Part shown: piece after piece, positions 1 to 9,335 of the stretch
Layout of the letters: each line of letters starts with the position of its first letter
Numbering within the stretch: position 1 is the first letter of the stretch
NCBI RefSeq assembly: GCF_014138605.1
Contig: NZ_JACJHX010000014.1
Span: 54,939-118,938 of the forward strand
Source: Peribacillus huizhouensis
Lineage (GTDB): Bacteria > Bacillota > Bacilli > Bacillales > DSM-1321
Length of the DNA stretch: 64,000 bases
Direction: 5' to 3'
Translations under genes and position numbers: made by a program
Notes under the pieces: generated by a model
What the model was told of the DNA's origin: nothing
Database searches by the model: none
What the model saw: only the letters and a program-made list of their open reading frames with translations

Positions 1-92
1 CATAATATTATTATTATATAACAAAAATACTTTGATAGATAGAATCTATAAAGGTCTGAATTGGGTAAAATAGGCAATTGGAGGAAATAATT

Positions 93-1481
93 TTGGCAAA
101 CAAAGAATTAAAGAGAGGGCTAGAGGCACGGCATATTCAGATGATTGCATTGGGCGGTACTATTGGCGTTGGGTTATTTATGGGCTCAGCTAGTACTATT
201 AAATGGACTGGACCATCTGTTATGCTTGCTTATGCTGTCTGTGGAATATTTATATTTTTCATTATGCGCTCTATGGGTGAAATGCTTTATCTAGAGCCTA
301 CTACGGGTTCATTTGCAACCTTTGCAAGTAACTATATTCATCCTTTAGCGGGTTATATGACTGCGTGGAGTAATTGGTTTCAATGGGTAATTGTCGGCAT
401 GTCCGAAATCATTGCCGTTGGAATGTATATGAAGTATTGGTTCCCAGATCTACCAGCGTGGATCCCAGGTGTGATCGCCATGCTTATTCTTGGAGCTGCA
501 AACCTCATCTCTGTAAAAACTTTCGGGGAATTTGAATTTTGGTTTGCACTTATTAAAATTATTACAATTGTGCTGATGATTATTGCTGGTATAGGCCTTA
601 TCTTTTTCGGAATCGGAAATGGAGGCGATGCAATTGGCTTATCAAACCTTTGGGCAAATGGCGGCTTCTTCACAGGGGGCTTTTCAGGATTCTTCTTTGC
701 GCTTTCCCTTGTCATAGCATCTTATCAAGGCGTTGAACTTATCGGAATTACTGCTGGTGAAGCGAAAGATCCAACAAAGACCATAACCAAAGCGATTCAA
801 ACGATCATTTGGCGTATATTAATCTTTTATATTGGCGCAATTTTTGTCATTGTAACGGTCTATCCGTGGGATCGATTAGATGACATCGGTAGTCCATTTG
901 TTTCAACTTTTGCTAAAATCGGTATTACTGCAGCAGCAGGTATTATTAACTTTGTCGTCATTACAGCAGCGATGTCTGGATGTAACAGTGGGATTTTTAG
1001 TGCAGGGCGTATGCTTTACACTTTAGCATTGAACGGTCAAGCTCCGATAATCTTTGCAAAAGTATCAAAAAATGGAGTGCCAGCATATTGTACGATCGCT
1101 GTCCTTCTAGGTTTAGCCATTGGTGTTGTCTTGAACTTCCTTGCACCGCCACAACTATTCCTTTATGTTTACAGTGCTAGTGTTTTACCTGGAATGATTC
1201 CATGGTTTGTCATACTTATTAGTGAGCTTAGATTCAGAAAGGTAAGAGCTACAGAAATGGGCAACCATCCTTTCAAAATGCCTTTTGCCCCATACAGCAA
1301 CTATGCAACAATTGCCTTTTTACTGATGGTGTTAGTTGGTATGTGGTTTAACCCTGGTACTCGAATATCTCTTATTGTGGGAGTCATTTTCCTCGCTATT
1401 GTCGCAGTAAGTTATTACGTGTTAAGAATGGATAAGAGAGTACCATTAGAGGGTAATCCGGATGATGATATTTCTGCATAA
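93..1481 (+). CDS. Amino-acid permease, APC superfamily
   Basis: Predicted 462-residue integral membrane transporter, about 12 hydrophobic segments. The N-terminus carries the APC signature GGTIGVGLF within the first transmembrane helix, preceded by a typical cytoplasmic [10 protein letters not shown] stretch; a second family motif, [15 protein letters not shown], lies after about residue 215. These are the hallmarks of proton-coupled AAT-type amino-acid permeases (family knowledge). The reading frame is open from a TTG at 78, but the TTG at 93 is preferred because GGAGG at 80-84 is then 8 bases upstream. The substrate cannot be deduced. The gene stands alone and is followed by a strong hairpin. 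Family assignment is secure, specificity unknown. Confidence 0.93.
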   Translation: MANKELKRGLEARHIQMIALGGTIGVGLFMGSASTIKWTGPSVMLAYAVCGIFIFFIMRSMGEMLYLEPTTGSFATFASNYIHPLAGYMTAWSNWFQWVIVGMSEIIAVGMYMKYWFPDLPAWIPGVIAMLILGAANLISVKTFGEFEFWFALIKIITIVLMIIAGIGLIFFGIGNGGDAIGLSNLWANGGFFTGGFSGFFFALSLVIASYQGVELIGITAGEAKDPTKTITKAIQTIIWRILIFYIGAIFVIVTVYPWDRLDDIGSPFVSTFAKIGITAAAGIINFVVITAAMSGCNSGIFSAGRMLYTLALNGQAPIIFAKVSKNGVPAYCTIAVLLGLAIGVVLNFLAPPQLFLYVYSASVLPGMIPWFVILISELRFRKVRATEMGNHPFKMPFAPYSNYATIAFLLMVLVGMWFNPGTRISLIVGVIFLAIVAVSYYVLRMDKRVPLEGNPDDDISA

Positions 1482-1504
1482 GAATGTTTGAGTTCTGTGT
1501 TAAA

Positions 1505-1563
1505 TAAAAGCAGATGGTAGTGTGAAGCTATTAAAAACTTCGCGCTGTGCCATCTGCTTTTAT
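1505..1563 (+). terminator. Rho-independent terminator after the permease
   Basis: The 12-base arms AAAAGCAGATGG and CCATCTGCTTTT enclose a partly paired interior and end in TTTTATTT. The hairpin lies 25 bases behind the permease stop. Confidence 0.8.
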
Positions 1564-1677
1564 TTCAATTCTTATCATATTCCTTATAATCAACGGCAAT
1601 ATGTCAGCCAGTTTCCACTATATCCTCAGTCAGAGATATAGGCAGGGCAAGTAATTAAACAAACTTTATACCCTCAT

Positions 1678-1863
1678 TTGAAACATCAAGTATTAAGTAC
1701 CATTGATCCTTTTGTTAAATATGGCTTAAAAGAAGCAAAAGCAATTTCATATGAGCATGCATTACAAGAAGTTGCTGCAATGACCTATTTAATATGGAAA
1801 GGCATGGATCCTCATAACGCCTATTTAACCGTTGAATCTTGGGAAAATAACGAAACATTTTAA
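1678..1863 (+). CDS. Hypothetical 61-residue protein
   Basis: Short open frame from TTG at 1678. Translation gives a soluble, mostly helical protein with alternating charged and hydrophobic residues and a C-terminus ending VESWENNETF; there is no signal peptide or membrane helix. Composition is protein-like (balanced residues, AT-rich third positions), which argues for a real or formerly real gene. No Shine-Dalgarno sequence is visible before the TTG and the frame stays open upstream to 1642, so the start is uncertain and the 5' end may be missing. I do not recognise a named family. Confidence 0.4.
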   Translation: MKHQVLSTIDPFVKYGLKEAKAISYEHALQEVAAMTYLIWKGMDPHNAYLTVESWENNETF

Positions 1864-2001
1864 AGCTATTTAAAATATCGCCACAGTTATTCATATTTTG
1901 CTAGTCATTAAATTGAATACGTGTTGCTCCTCAAATGTATGAATAAATAAATTACATGATCTTATACTAAGATTGAATTTGATTTTAAGGAGGAATAACG
2001 A

Positions 2002-2169
2002 ATGACTGAACAAAATAAATCTGCTATTGACCAAGGACGAAACAGTGTAAAAAGTGGCGTTGAAACAGTAAGCGATGTAGCAAAAAATGCAATTGATACG
2101 GTTGAAGATGTTGGAAAAGCAGTCGTTGACCGTATTTCTGATACAGTTAAAGATGTTACATCAAGATGA
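2002..2169 (+). CDS. Small hydrophilic protein, 55 residues
   Basis: ATG at 2002 is preceded by a perfect AAGGAGG at 1987-1993. The 55-residue product is highly charged, lacks Cys and Trp, and is built from short amphipathic repeats: hydrophobic V/I/A residues spaced at 3-4 with K/D/E between, including VSDVAKNAIDTVEDVGKAV. This pattern resembles LEA-like or YtxH-type stress proteins, but that is composition only and not an identification. The gene stands alone, and a small hairpin (ACCGTC/GACGGT, about 2231-2246) follows about 60 bases downstream. Confidence 0.7.
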   Translation: MTEQNKSAIDQGRNSVKSGVETVSDVAKNAIDTVEDVGKAVVDRISDTVKDVTSR

Positions 2170-2398
2170 ATTCTTTTTACTAAATCCGTCGGAATATTTG
2201 GTTGACAAATGAAAAACAAGTATAAATAGCACCGTCAAGAGACGGTCTTATTTCGGACCACTGGATACGGTTTAGTACTTTTTTCCCTTTTCTCGAAGCT
2301 CATTAAATTACACTTTAGATTTCTGTAGTATTTGTAAGTACCGAGAAGTAATAATTGTTTATATAAACAAAGTACAGATCAGCAATTGATGTTACATC

Positions 2399-2440
2399 AA
2401 AAAACTAGTAGACGGAGTCCAGTTAGGGCTTCGTCTACTA
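2399..2440 (-). terminator. Terminator of the minus-strand lipoprotein gene
   Basis: Arms TAGTAGACG (2406-2414) and CGTCTACTA (2432-2440). Read on the minus strand the hairpin is followed by TTTTTT, just behind the stop of the lipoprotein gene at 2453. Confidence 0.7.
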
Positions 2441-2452
2441 ACGCGAATCTGT

Positions 2453-2746
2453 TTAATAACCTTTTCTTTCTTCAGATGGCTCTAGATCTATATCTGTATC
2501 TCTGTTGTTATTTATGCCAAAGTTATTGTCCCTATCAAACCTTACATCAGTTGGATCAAAGTCTCTACTAGGAGTTAAAGGAGTTCGATTATCAAGAACA
2601 TCATTATTGTCTTTTTCATAACGAACTGGTCGATAATTTACTCCATCATCTTGATCATTCACCTCATTATTACCAAGATTACATGCTGATAGAAGACTCA
2701 CCGATAGCACACCTGACAAAATAGAGATTTGCTATTTATATTTCAT
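2453..2746 (-). pseudogene. Lipoprotein gene broken by an amber codon near its start
   Basis: On the minus strand an ATG at 2746 has a good ribosome site (CGGAGG, about 8 bases upstream) and starts a 97-codon frame whose fifth codon is TAG (2732-2734). After the stop the frame runs through a hydrophobic segment ending LLSAC, a classic lipobox, then an Asn/Asp/Arg-rich hydrophilic tail (many N and D runs) to the stop at 2453, followed by its own terminator. The only later start, TTG at 2719, has no ribosome site and would leave a very short signal peptide. This is a nonsense-inactivated small lipoprotein, unless the TAG is a sequencing error or is suppressed. The family was not recognised. Confidence 0.65.
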
Positions 2747-2950
2747 TGAATTAACCTCCGGATTATTAGGTGAAATAATCAATCTTAATATGTACCTTGA
2801 ACAATTTCTTAGTCTTAAATTGAACATACAATTATTGTTACTTTAAAAAAACTGAATAAAATCACCACATCTAGGAGGGTATAAATAGTCCTGAATTTTC
2901 CGAAATAATTTGTTACCCTATTAAATAATATGTTTAGTTAGATTTACAAA

Positions 2951-3057
2951 AGGGTGTCCTAAAAAAGTCATACCACGCAACTAAATGCAGTATAAGAAAA
3001 GTGGTTGAAACACTATACTGATTTAAAGTGCGAGGTCAGACCCTTTTGAGACACCCT
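2951..3057. repeat. Dispersed hairpin repeat, family A copy 1
   Basis: Outer arms AGGGTGTC (2951-2958) and GACACCCT (3050-3057) are perfect inverted repeats. The inner part holds CCACGCAACTAAATGCAGTAT and GTGCGAGGTCAGACCC blocks seen in other copies (36.6, 49.4, 50.5 and 54.4 kb). It ends 3 bases from the 3' end of the phosphoesterase gene, so it may also end that transcript. Confidence 0.8.
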
Positions 3058-3059
3058 CC

Positions 3060-3911
3060 TTATATGGCTGTATCTACTTCAGTTTTACCAGCGGCTAAGG
3101 ATAATTCGTGAAGAGTAATTTCAGGTCGGCTTCCAACACGGATGTTAACACCAGTTTGACCAAGCCCTTCATTAATATAGAAAGGCTTACCATCATGCGT
3201 ATGGAATCCTTTTATCATATTCATTCTTACAAGCTTGCCCATTTTTACGAGGTGATACGCTTTTGGATAACAGATTTGCCCGCCGTGGAAATGTCCAGCG
3301 AGCAGATAGTCAAAATGGTAATTTTTCATGTGTAGAACAATATTTGGATCATGGGTTAATACTAAATTTGTTCCAGTTTCAATGCCTTTGTAAGAAGCTT
3401 CAAGTATGCTCCGTTTTGTACTAAAATCATCAATTCCAATAATATTAACCGGTTTTCCTTGGACAAAAATTATGTCGCTTTCGTTTTGTAAAACTTTGCA
3501 GTTATTTTCAGTAAGTGTATCGATTAATACTTGTAGGTTTTGAGTACGTAAAAGATAATCATGGTTTCCCAAAACGGCATAGATGCCATATTTTGCATTT
3601 AATTTATTCAATATGTTTAAATAAGGGACTAACTTAGGAATGGTACGTTTACGGTCGAGGAAATCTCCAGTAAGTGCAATCAAGTCTATTGGCTCATCTT
3701 TTAGTTTTTCATAGAGTTCAAATGGGGAAATCGATATATTTTCGAGATGTAAATCGGAAAGTTGCAGAATATTTAATGTAGGATGTTGTCCATTGGCTGA
3801 TTCTTTATGAATTTTAACTTTATTCATCACGATATCCTTCGTGTTTTTATAGGCTTTTTTTATTAAATAAAGAAGAAATATGGCTAATACGACAAAGAAT
3901 AATATTTTCAA
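3060..3911 (-). CDS. Calcineurin-like metallophosphoesterase (YkuE/YaeI-like)
   Basis: 283-residue protein with one N-terminal transmembrane anchor (about residues 3-20) followed by a metallophosphoesterase domain. All five metal-binding blocks are visible: QLSDLHLE, TGDFLD, GNHDY, LTHDPN and AGHFHGGQI. The family hydrolyses phosphoester or pyrophosphate bonds with two metal ions; membrane-anchored relatives act on lipid-linked substrates such as UDP-diacylglucosamine-type molecules, but the substrate here is unknown. Two in-frame TTG codons (3917, 3911) follow AAGGGGTGA; the second gives normal spacing and is chosen. The gene is flanked downstream by a family A hairpin. Confidence 0.9.
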   Translation of the reverse strand: MKILFFVVLAIFLLYLIKKAYKNTKDIVMNKVKIHKESANGQHPTLNILQLSDLHLENISISPFELYEKLKDEPIDLIALTGDFLDRKRTIPKLVPYLNILNKLNAKYGIYAVLGNHDYLLRTQNLQVLIDTLTENNCKVLQNESDIIFVQGKPVNIIGIDDFSTKRSILEASYKGIETGTNLVLTHDPNIVLHMKNYHFDYLLAGHFHGGQICYPKAYHLVKMGKLVRMNMIKGFHTHDGKPFYINEGLGQTGVNIRVGSRPEITLHELSLAAGKTEVDTAI

Positions 3912-4061
3912 ATTCAATCACCCCTTCTTCAATCGATTATACATGAAAAATACTGTCATCTTTGCAAGTAATAGATGGCATAAATCCCATGGAAGGGATT
4001 ACTATATAAATGAGTTGGATAGGTTAAAAGTATTTGGCATATACTACTATGGGTGATGAAT

Positions 4062-4997
4062 ATGCCATGTCAATCTAGTGATGAATTAAAGGCATTAGTG
4101 GAAGAAGCAAGAAACTGTACAAAAAACGGGAAAGTAGCAGACTATATTCCTGCACTTGGTAAAGCTAGGGAAGATGATTTGTCTATTGCTATTCATTATC
4201 CTGACGGGCGCTGTCTATCAGCAGGAGATATCGAAAAAAAGATTACACTGCAAAGTATCTCAAAAGTGATTAGCTTGGCCCTTGTTTTGATGGATAAAGG
4301 ACAGGATGATGTTTTTAAGCATGTGGGAATGGAGCCAACTGGAGATCCTTTTAATTCGATCGTGAAATTAGAAACAATGGCTCCGACCAAACCATTAAAT
4401 CCTCTGATCAATGCGGGTGCCCTTGTTGTGACCCATATGATTAAAGGAGATACAGTAAAAGAGCGATTTCAAAGACTTTTAGTTTTTGTTCAGGAGCTGA
4501 CGAAGGATGCAACCATTCGGTATTGTGAGGAAGTAGCACGTTCTGAATTTGAAACGTCTTATTTAAACCGGGCTCTATGTTATTTTTTAAAGCAGCATAA
4601 AATGATAGCCGAGAATACAGATATAGAACAACTAATGGAATTATATACAATGCAATGTGCCATAGAAATGAATTGTTTGAACTTGGCTCGAATCGGTTTG
4701 GTGTTTGCAATGGATGGAATCGATCCTCAAAGTGGTAAACAAATCATCCCTGCAGATATCGCTCGTATTTGTAAAACATTTATGGTGACATGTGGAATGT
4801 ATAATGCTTCTGGAGAATTTGCCATTAAAATTGGCATTCCCGCAAAAAGCGGCGTATCCGGTGGGATTATGGGTGCGGTGCCGGGGAAATTCGGCATTGG
4901 AATTTTCGGCCCTGCTCTAGACGAAAAAGGTAACAGTATTGCAGGTATAAAGTTATTGGAACTGTTATCTAAGAATTATAAGTTGAGCATGTTTTAA
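4062..4997 (+). CDS. glsA: Glutaminase
   Basis: 311-residue serine-dependent beta-lactamase-fold glutaminase (L-glutamine to L-glutamate plus ammonia). The catalytic S-x-x-K is in LQSISKV, followed by EPTGDPFNS, the NAGA motif, and the C-terminal block [12 protein letters not shown] with [12 protein letters not shown]. The protein matches the B. subtilis YlaM (GlsA2) type rather than YbgJ, judged from its N-terminus (M-x-CQ..DEL) and its C-terminal [16 protein letters not shown] codons occur at 4056 and 4062; 4062 agrees with the YlaM start and lies behind GGGTGAT. The gene appears monocistronic. Confidence 0.93.
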   Translation: MPCQSSDELKALVEEARNCTKNGKVADYIPALGKAREDDLSIAIHYPDGRCLSAGDIEKKITLQSISKVISLALVLMDKGQDDVFKHVGMEPTGDPFNSIVKLETMAPTKPLNPLINAGALVVTHMIKGDTVKERFQRLLVFVQELTKDATIRYCEEVARSEFETSYLNRALCYFLKQHKMIAENTDIEQLMELYTMQCAIEMNCLNLARIGLVFAMDGIDPQSGKQIIPADIARICKTFMVTCGMYNASGEFAIKIGIPAKSGVSGGIMGAVPGKFGIGIFGPALDEKGNSIAGIKLLELLSKNYKLSMF

Positions 4998-5397
4998 AAC
5001 AGGATAGCAACAAATAGCTTTGATGCAGATTAAAGAATATGACCAATAGAAGAAGTAAACATTTGATTTTTAAAAATAAACATGAAGCTTTTTGGAGAAA
5101 TGGGATAAAGTCTTATTTCTCTTTTTTTGTGGAAAAGGTAGGCATTTACTACTCTATTACAGTGCATGAAATTGTTGAAACTAACAAGCTATCTTATTAT
5201 ATAAAGGATTTTACCCATATTTCACTAGGTATTGTATTCTATTAGATTTTTCAATAACTCACGAAGTAGAATCGAGTAGAGGGGCGGTTAATGCCGTTTT
5301 GGAAAATACAAGATAAATAATAAAAATATTAACAATTTTTATAAAATTTATGTTAGTATAAAATTTGGGAATATTACATATTAAAGGGGGAAATAAG

Positions 5398-6411
5398 GTG
5401 AAAAAGAAAAGTTTTCTTCTCGTAACAGTTTTAATGTTAGCGCTTTCTATAATTCTAGCTGCATGTGGTGGAAGTACGAAAGAGGTAGACGGTAATAATT
5501 CTGAAGGTAACAATGGAGGAGAGGGCGGTGCTAAAAAACCTGAATACATTAGCATTCTAACAGGTGGTACTGGTGGTACATATTTCCCGCTAGGTGGAGC
5601 TTTCGCTGGAATTATAACAGAGGAAACAGGTATTAAATCAAACGCGGAAACGTCTGGTGCATCTGCTGAAAACATGACAACTTTAAAAGCTGGGGATGCC
5701 GAAATTGCATTTTCTCAGACAGATATTGCTTCCTATGCAAAAGAAGGAAAATTAATGTTTGAAGGGGATAAGATTGATAACGTAAGTGCAATTGGCACAC
5801 TTTATCCCGAAACCATTCAAATCGTTACAACAGCTAAATCAGGAATTAAATCTGTGGAAGATTTAAAAGGGAAAAAAGTATCTGTAGGGGCCCCTGGATC
5901 AGGTACGAACCCAAATGCAGCACAAATTCTTGAAGTCCACGGAATGACTTTCGATGATATTAAGAAACAAGATTTATCATTTGACGAGTCTACAACTGGT
6001 ATTCAAGATGGAACAATTGATGCAGCATTCGTAACAGCTGGGACGCCAACAGGTGCAGTTGAAGGTCTTTCAGCTACTGAAGATGTCGTTATTGTTCCGA
6101 TTGCACAAGATAAAATCGATGCTTTAATTGAAAAATATCCTTACTATATCAAAGAAGAAATTCCAGCTGGAACATATAAATTGGCTGATGCTGTCTCAAC
6201 TGTTGCGGTACAGGCCATGCTTGTTGTTTCAAATGACCTTTCTGATGAAGTTGTTTACGATATTACCAAGGCTTTATTTGAAAACATGGATAAAGTTACA
6301 CATGCAAAAGGGAAATTAATTAAAGCTGAAAATGCTTTAAAAGGTGTGGGAATTGATGTTCACCCTGGTGCACAGAAATATTTTGATGAAAAAGGGATTA
6401 AAGCTCAGTAA
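5398..6411 (+). CDS. TAXI family TRAP transporter solute-binding lipoprotein
   Basis: 337-residue extracellular binding protein. The signal peptide ends in a lipobox (ILAAC, Cys at about residue 23), followed by a Gly/Asn/Ser-rich linker and a periplasmic-binding fold with the TAXI hallmark TGGTGGTYFPLGGAFA near residue 55. TAXI proteins deliver substrates (glutamate/2-oxoglutarate-like in some studied members) to TRAP permeases. The start is GTG at 5398 behind AAAGGGGG; the longer frame from 5365 reads through that ribosome site. The DUF1850 and fused permease genes downstream complete the importer. Confidence 0.93.
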   Translation: MKKKSFLLVTVLMLALSIILAACGGSTKEVDGNNSEGNNGGEGGAKKPEYISILTGGTGGTYFPLGGAFAGIITEETGIKSNAETSGASAENMTTLKAGDAEIAFSQTDIASYAKEGKLMFEGDKIDNVSAIGTLYPETIQIVTTAKSGIKSVEDLKGKKVSVGAPGSGTNPNAAQILEVHGMTFDDIKKQDLSFDESTTGIQDGTIDAAFVTAGTPTGAVEGLSATEDVVIVPIAQDKIDALIEKYPYYIKEEIPAGTYKLADAVSTVAVQAMLVVSNDLSDEVVYDITKALFENMDKVTHAKGKLIKAENALKGVGIDVHPGAQKYFDEKGIKAQ

Positions 6412-6483
6412 TCGTTTTAATAAACAGCCATGAGCAACTGATCCCAACTAAAACGATGAAAAAGATTAAAAATTGGATTACCT

Positions 6484-6530
6484 GATAAAGGTGGCGGTGC
6501 AAAGCTGAATTGGCGAAGCCCCGCTCTTTT
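6484..6530 (+). repeat. Family C repeat, copy 1
   Basis: ACCTGATAAAGGTGGCGGTGC followed by GCGAAGCCCCGCTC and TTTTCC. The same blocks recur at 38.46 kb (with an inner insertion) and, inverted, at 51.55 kb. It sits between the TAXI binding protein and the DUF1850 gene. A further inverted pair (TGACCGG...CCGGTCA, about 6550-6586) lies just after it. Confidence 0.6.
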
Positions 6531-6672
6531 CCACAACAAAGGTTGACCGGTGGTTTAGCCAAATATAGGTTATGATCGCCGGTCACATTATCTTTTTGAG
6601 GAGAACAGGAACAAAAATAAAATCCGATTTCTGTTGTACGTTTAATTTTTTTATTATTCAGGCGGGGTCTTT

Positions 6673-7209
6673 ATGAAAAAAAGAAGTTCAAATAGAAAAA
6701 AAGTTTTTCCGCTGCTCTTTATCCTAACAGTCATCGCAATTATATTATTCATTCCAATAAGGCAAGGACTCGTTTTTGAATTTCAAGATACGGGAAGAAT
6801 ACTGGCTTATATCCCTTTTTCTAAGGAAGATAAATTTAAGATTAAATATACACATTCCATTCATTTATCTGATGTAGTGGAGAGTTATCAAGTAACTAAA
6901 CAAGGCTATATTCAACAGTATGAGCTTATGTATGAAGATTTTGCGATTGGAATGCCAGAAAACGCGTCAAAGGGAGAGGTTTTTGAACAAATAGATGGTA
7001 AATATTTTATTAAAAATATGAACCGTGTTTTTCCTTCTTTTGATCTTAGGACTGGTCAAGTAAAGGCTAATCATACAGTTATCTATAAAAATAATGAGTA
7101 TCCGCTTGCCAAATCAATCCAACCGGGGACTTGGGTTCGTATAAAAATAGAGAAACTGAATCTATTACAGCAATTGAAAGGAGTGAACATCCTTGAGCAG
7201 CAGTCATGA
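6673..7209 (+). CDS. DUF1850 domain protein, TRAP-associated
   Basis: 178-residue protein with one N-terminal transmembrane segment (about residues 11-27) and a beta-rich domain. The YTHSIHLSDVVESY block (about residue 57) and the PF.LRTG region are the conserved DUF1850 features. Genes of this family sit almost always between TAXI binding proteins and fused TRAP permeases, as here, so a role in substrate delivery or permease assembly is inferred. The 3' end overlaps the permease start by 17 bases, implying translational coupling. The biochemical function is not established. Confidence 0.85.
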   Translation: MKKRSSNRKKVFPLLFILTVIAIILFIPIRQGLVFEFQDTGRILAYIPFSKEDKFKIKYTHSIHLSDVVESYQVTKQGYIQQYELMYEDFAIGMPENASKGEVFEQIDGKYFIKNMNRVFPSFDLRTGQVKANHTVIYKNNEYPLAKSIQPGTWVRIKIEKLNLLQQLKGVNILEQQS

Positions 7210-9148
7210 ATCATTATCTCAAGAACAACAACAAGCATTACTTGAAAAATATGACCCTGAGGCAGGAACGAGGAAGTTAAAAGGAGTTTTAGGCTGGGTT
7301 GTTTTTTTAGGATTGCTATCCTTTTCGTTATTCCAGCTCTACACGGGTGTATTCGGAATGCTTACCGCTCAGCTGCAGCGTTCGATTCATTTAGGGTTTG
7401 CGTTGGCACTCATTTTCTTATTATTCCCGGCTAGAAAAAAAGACCGGGGAGTAAAACATAGGCCGGCATGGTTTGATTATATTTTGGCTCTCACTGCAGT
7501 TGTGGTGGGCGCTTATTGGCCGCTAATGATTGATGATCTTGTTATGAGGGTTGGTCGTTTGACAGATCTTGATTTTTATATCGGATTAGCAGCCATTATC
7601 CTCGTATTGGAAGCCACTCGCCGTGCGGTAGGTTTGCCGATTACGATCATTGCTACTTTGTTTTTAGCCTATGCCATATATGGTCCTTACATGCCGGGAT
7701 TTTTGGCCCACCGCGGGCTAGATTTGCAACGTCTTGTCCAAACGATGTTTTATACAACTGAAGGGATCCTCGGTACCCCTTTAGGTGTATCTTCTACGTT
7801 TATTTTTCTATTCCTCTTGTTTGGGGCCTTTCTTGTGAAAACTGGAGTCGGACAATATTTTAATGATCTGGCTCTTTCAATTGCTGGAAAAAGAATTGGG
7901 GGACCTGCAAAAGTTGCGATTTTTTCAAGTGCTCTTCAGGGAACAATTAGTGGCAGCTCTGTAGCCAACGTCGTTACATCAGGTTCATTCACCATTCCGA
8001 TGATGAAAAAGCTTGGATATAAGAAAGAATTTGCTGGAGGGGTTGAGGCTGCTGCTTCAACAGGCGGTCAGCTAATGCCTCCGGTAATGGGGGCAGCAGC
8101 GTTCTTAATGGTAGAGTTTATTGGCGGAATTACTTATTGGGAAATTGCTAAGGCAGCGGCTATTCCAGCATTGCTTTATTTTACTGGTATTTGGATTATG
8201 ACACACTTTGAAGCGAAGAGACTTGGTCTCAGGGGTTTAACGGATGAAGAAATGCCAAACAGAAAAGAAGTGTTGAGTAAAATTTACTTGCTATTACCCA
8301 TCTTAGCAGTAATCGTTCTTCTTATGAGCGGAATGAGCGTCATTCGAGCTGCATTATGGTCAATTGTTATTACTGTGGGTGTCAGTGCGATTCGAAAAGA
8401 AACGAGGATTAGCGTTAAAGATGCAATTGAAGCTCTTGTCGATGGGGCTCGGACGGCACTTGGGGTAGCCGCGGCTACTGCTGCAGCGGGAATTATCGTT
8501 GGCGTTGTGACAAAGACAGGGCTGGGGCTTAAACTTGCAAACGGACTGCTCGATCTAGCAGGCGGGGCAATTATTCCTACGTTAATGCTTACGATGCTCG
8601 CTGCTCTTGTCCTAGGAATGGGTTCACCTACAACTGCAAATTATGTTATTACTTCAACAATTGCAGCACCAGCCATTATTTTATTAGGTGTGCCTGATTT
8701 GCCTGCTCACTTATTCGTATTTTACTTCGGGATTATTGCAGACATTACCCCACCAGTTGCGCTCGCTGCATTTGCTGCTGCAGGCGTATCGGGAGGAGAT
8801 CCGATAAAAACTGGGGTCAGCTCGTCTAAGCTGGCTATTGCGGCATTTATCATCCCTTATATGTTCGTTCTGTCACCTGAACTCTTAATGATTGATACAA
8901 CTTGGTATTACCTGATTTGGGTAGTATTCACAGCATTAGCCGGTATGACGGCAATTGGCGCAGGAGTGATCGGACATTGGTTCAGAAAATTATTATGGTA
9001 TGAAAGAATTCTAGCATTATTCGGAGGAATCCTCTTAATCTATCCAGAAGGGGTATCTGATATTATTGGATTAGTTATGTTTGTCGTCGTCGTAACTTTA
9101 CAATTTGTTTTTAAAGAAAATAACAAATCAAAGCCTCTAACAGCTTAA
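7193..9148 (+). CDS. TRAP transporter fused permease (4TM plus 12TM)
   Basis: 651-residue polytopic membrane protein joining the small (DctQ-like) and large (DctM-like) TRAP subunits. The N-terminal 180 residues give the four-helix part. The large domain carries the SGSSVANV block and QLMPPVMGAAAFLM at about residue 290, repeated later as GMGSPTTANY and TPPVALAAFAAAGVSGGDP. These are typical of the sodium-coupled transport core. The start is TTG at 7193 after GGAG, overlapping the DUF1850 gene. With the TAXI binding protein it forms one importer whose substrate is unknown. Confidence 0.93.
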   Translation: MSSSHESLSQEQQQALLEKYDPEAGTRKLKGVLGWVVFLGLLSFSLFQLYTGVFGMLTAQLQRSIHLGFALALIFLLFPARKKDRGVKHRPAWFDYILALTAVVVGAYWPLMIDDLVMRVGRLTDLDFYIGLAAIILVLEATRRAVGLPITIIATLFLAYAIYGPYMPGFLAHRGLDLQRLVQTMFYTTEGILGTPLGVSSTFIFLFLLFGAFLVKTGVGQYFNDLALSIAGKRIGGPAKVAIFSSALQGTISGSSVANVVTSGSFTIPMMKKLGYKKEFAGGVEAAASTGGQLMPPVMGAAAFLMVEFIGGITYWEIAKAAAIPALLYFTGIWIMTHFEAKRLGLRGLTDEEMPNRKEVLSKIYLLLPILAVIVLLMSGMSVIRAALWSIVITVGVSAIRKETRISVKDAIEALVDGARTALGVAAATAAAGIIVGVVTKTGLGLKLANGLLDLAGGAIIPTLMLTMLAALVLGMGSPTTANYVITSTIAAPAIILLGVPDLPAHLFVFYFGIIADITPPVALAAFAAAGVSGGDPIKTGVSSSKLAIAAFIIPYMFVLSPELLMIDTTWYYLIWVVFTALAGMTAIGAGVIGHWFRKLLWYERILALFGGILLIYPEGVSDIIGLVMFVVVVTLQFVFKENNKSKPLTA

Positions 9149-9258
9149 GACATTAAGAAGGATCTTAAATAATATCATTAAACTACTTTATCTTTTCTTT
9201 TTGTAACAGGCAGCATGTGAACATCGTGGAAATAGATAAACCACTTATAGTTATTGAA

Positions 9259-9291
9259 AATACGCTTGGATTTATGTAATCCAAGCGTATT
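9259..9291. terminator. Bidirectional terminator between TRAP and chemoreceptor genes
   Basis: Perfect 14-base arms AATACGCTTGGATT and AATCCAAGCGTATT with a 5-base loop (9259-9272, 9278-9291). It lies between the converging TRAP permease and chemoreceptor genes. Confidence 0.85.
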
Positions 9292-9335
9292 CTATAAAAA
9301 GAAGATTTGATATCTTTGGTAAGGGGACTGGACTA

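Noticed and set aside
1..92. T-box or amino-acid riboswitch before the amino-acid permease
   Set aside because: No T-box sequence, specifier stem or terminator is visible in the short leader available.
5039..5245. 68-codon open frame after the glutaminase gene
   Set aside because: No ribosome binding site, biased AT-rich composition (Ile/Tyr/Phe/Lys) and no recognisable motif; probably chance.
5259..5675. 138-codon minus-strand frame over the TAXI gene
   Set aside because: Antisense shadow of the lipoprotein coding sequence, rich in Pro and Ser as expected from Gly/Ala codons read backwards.
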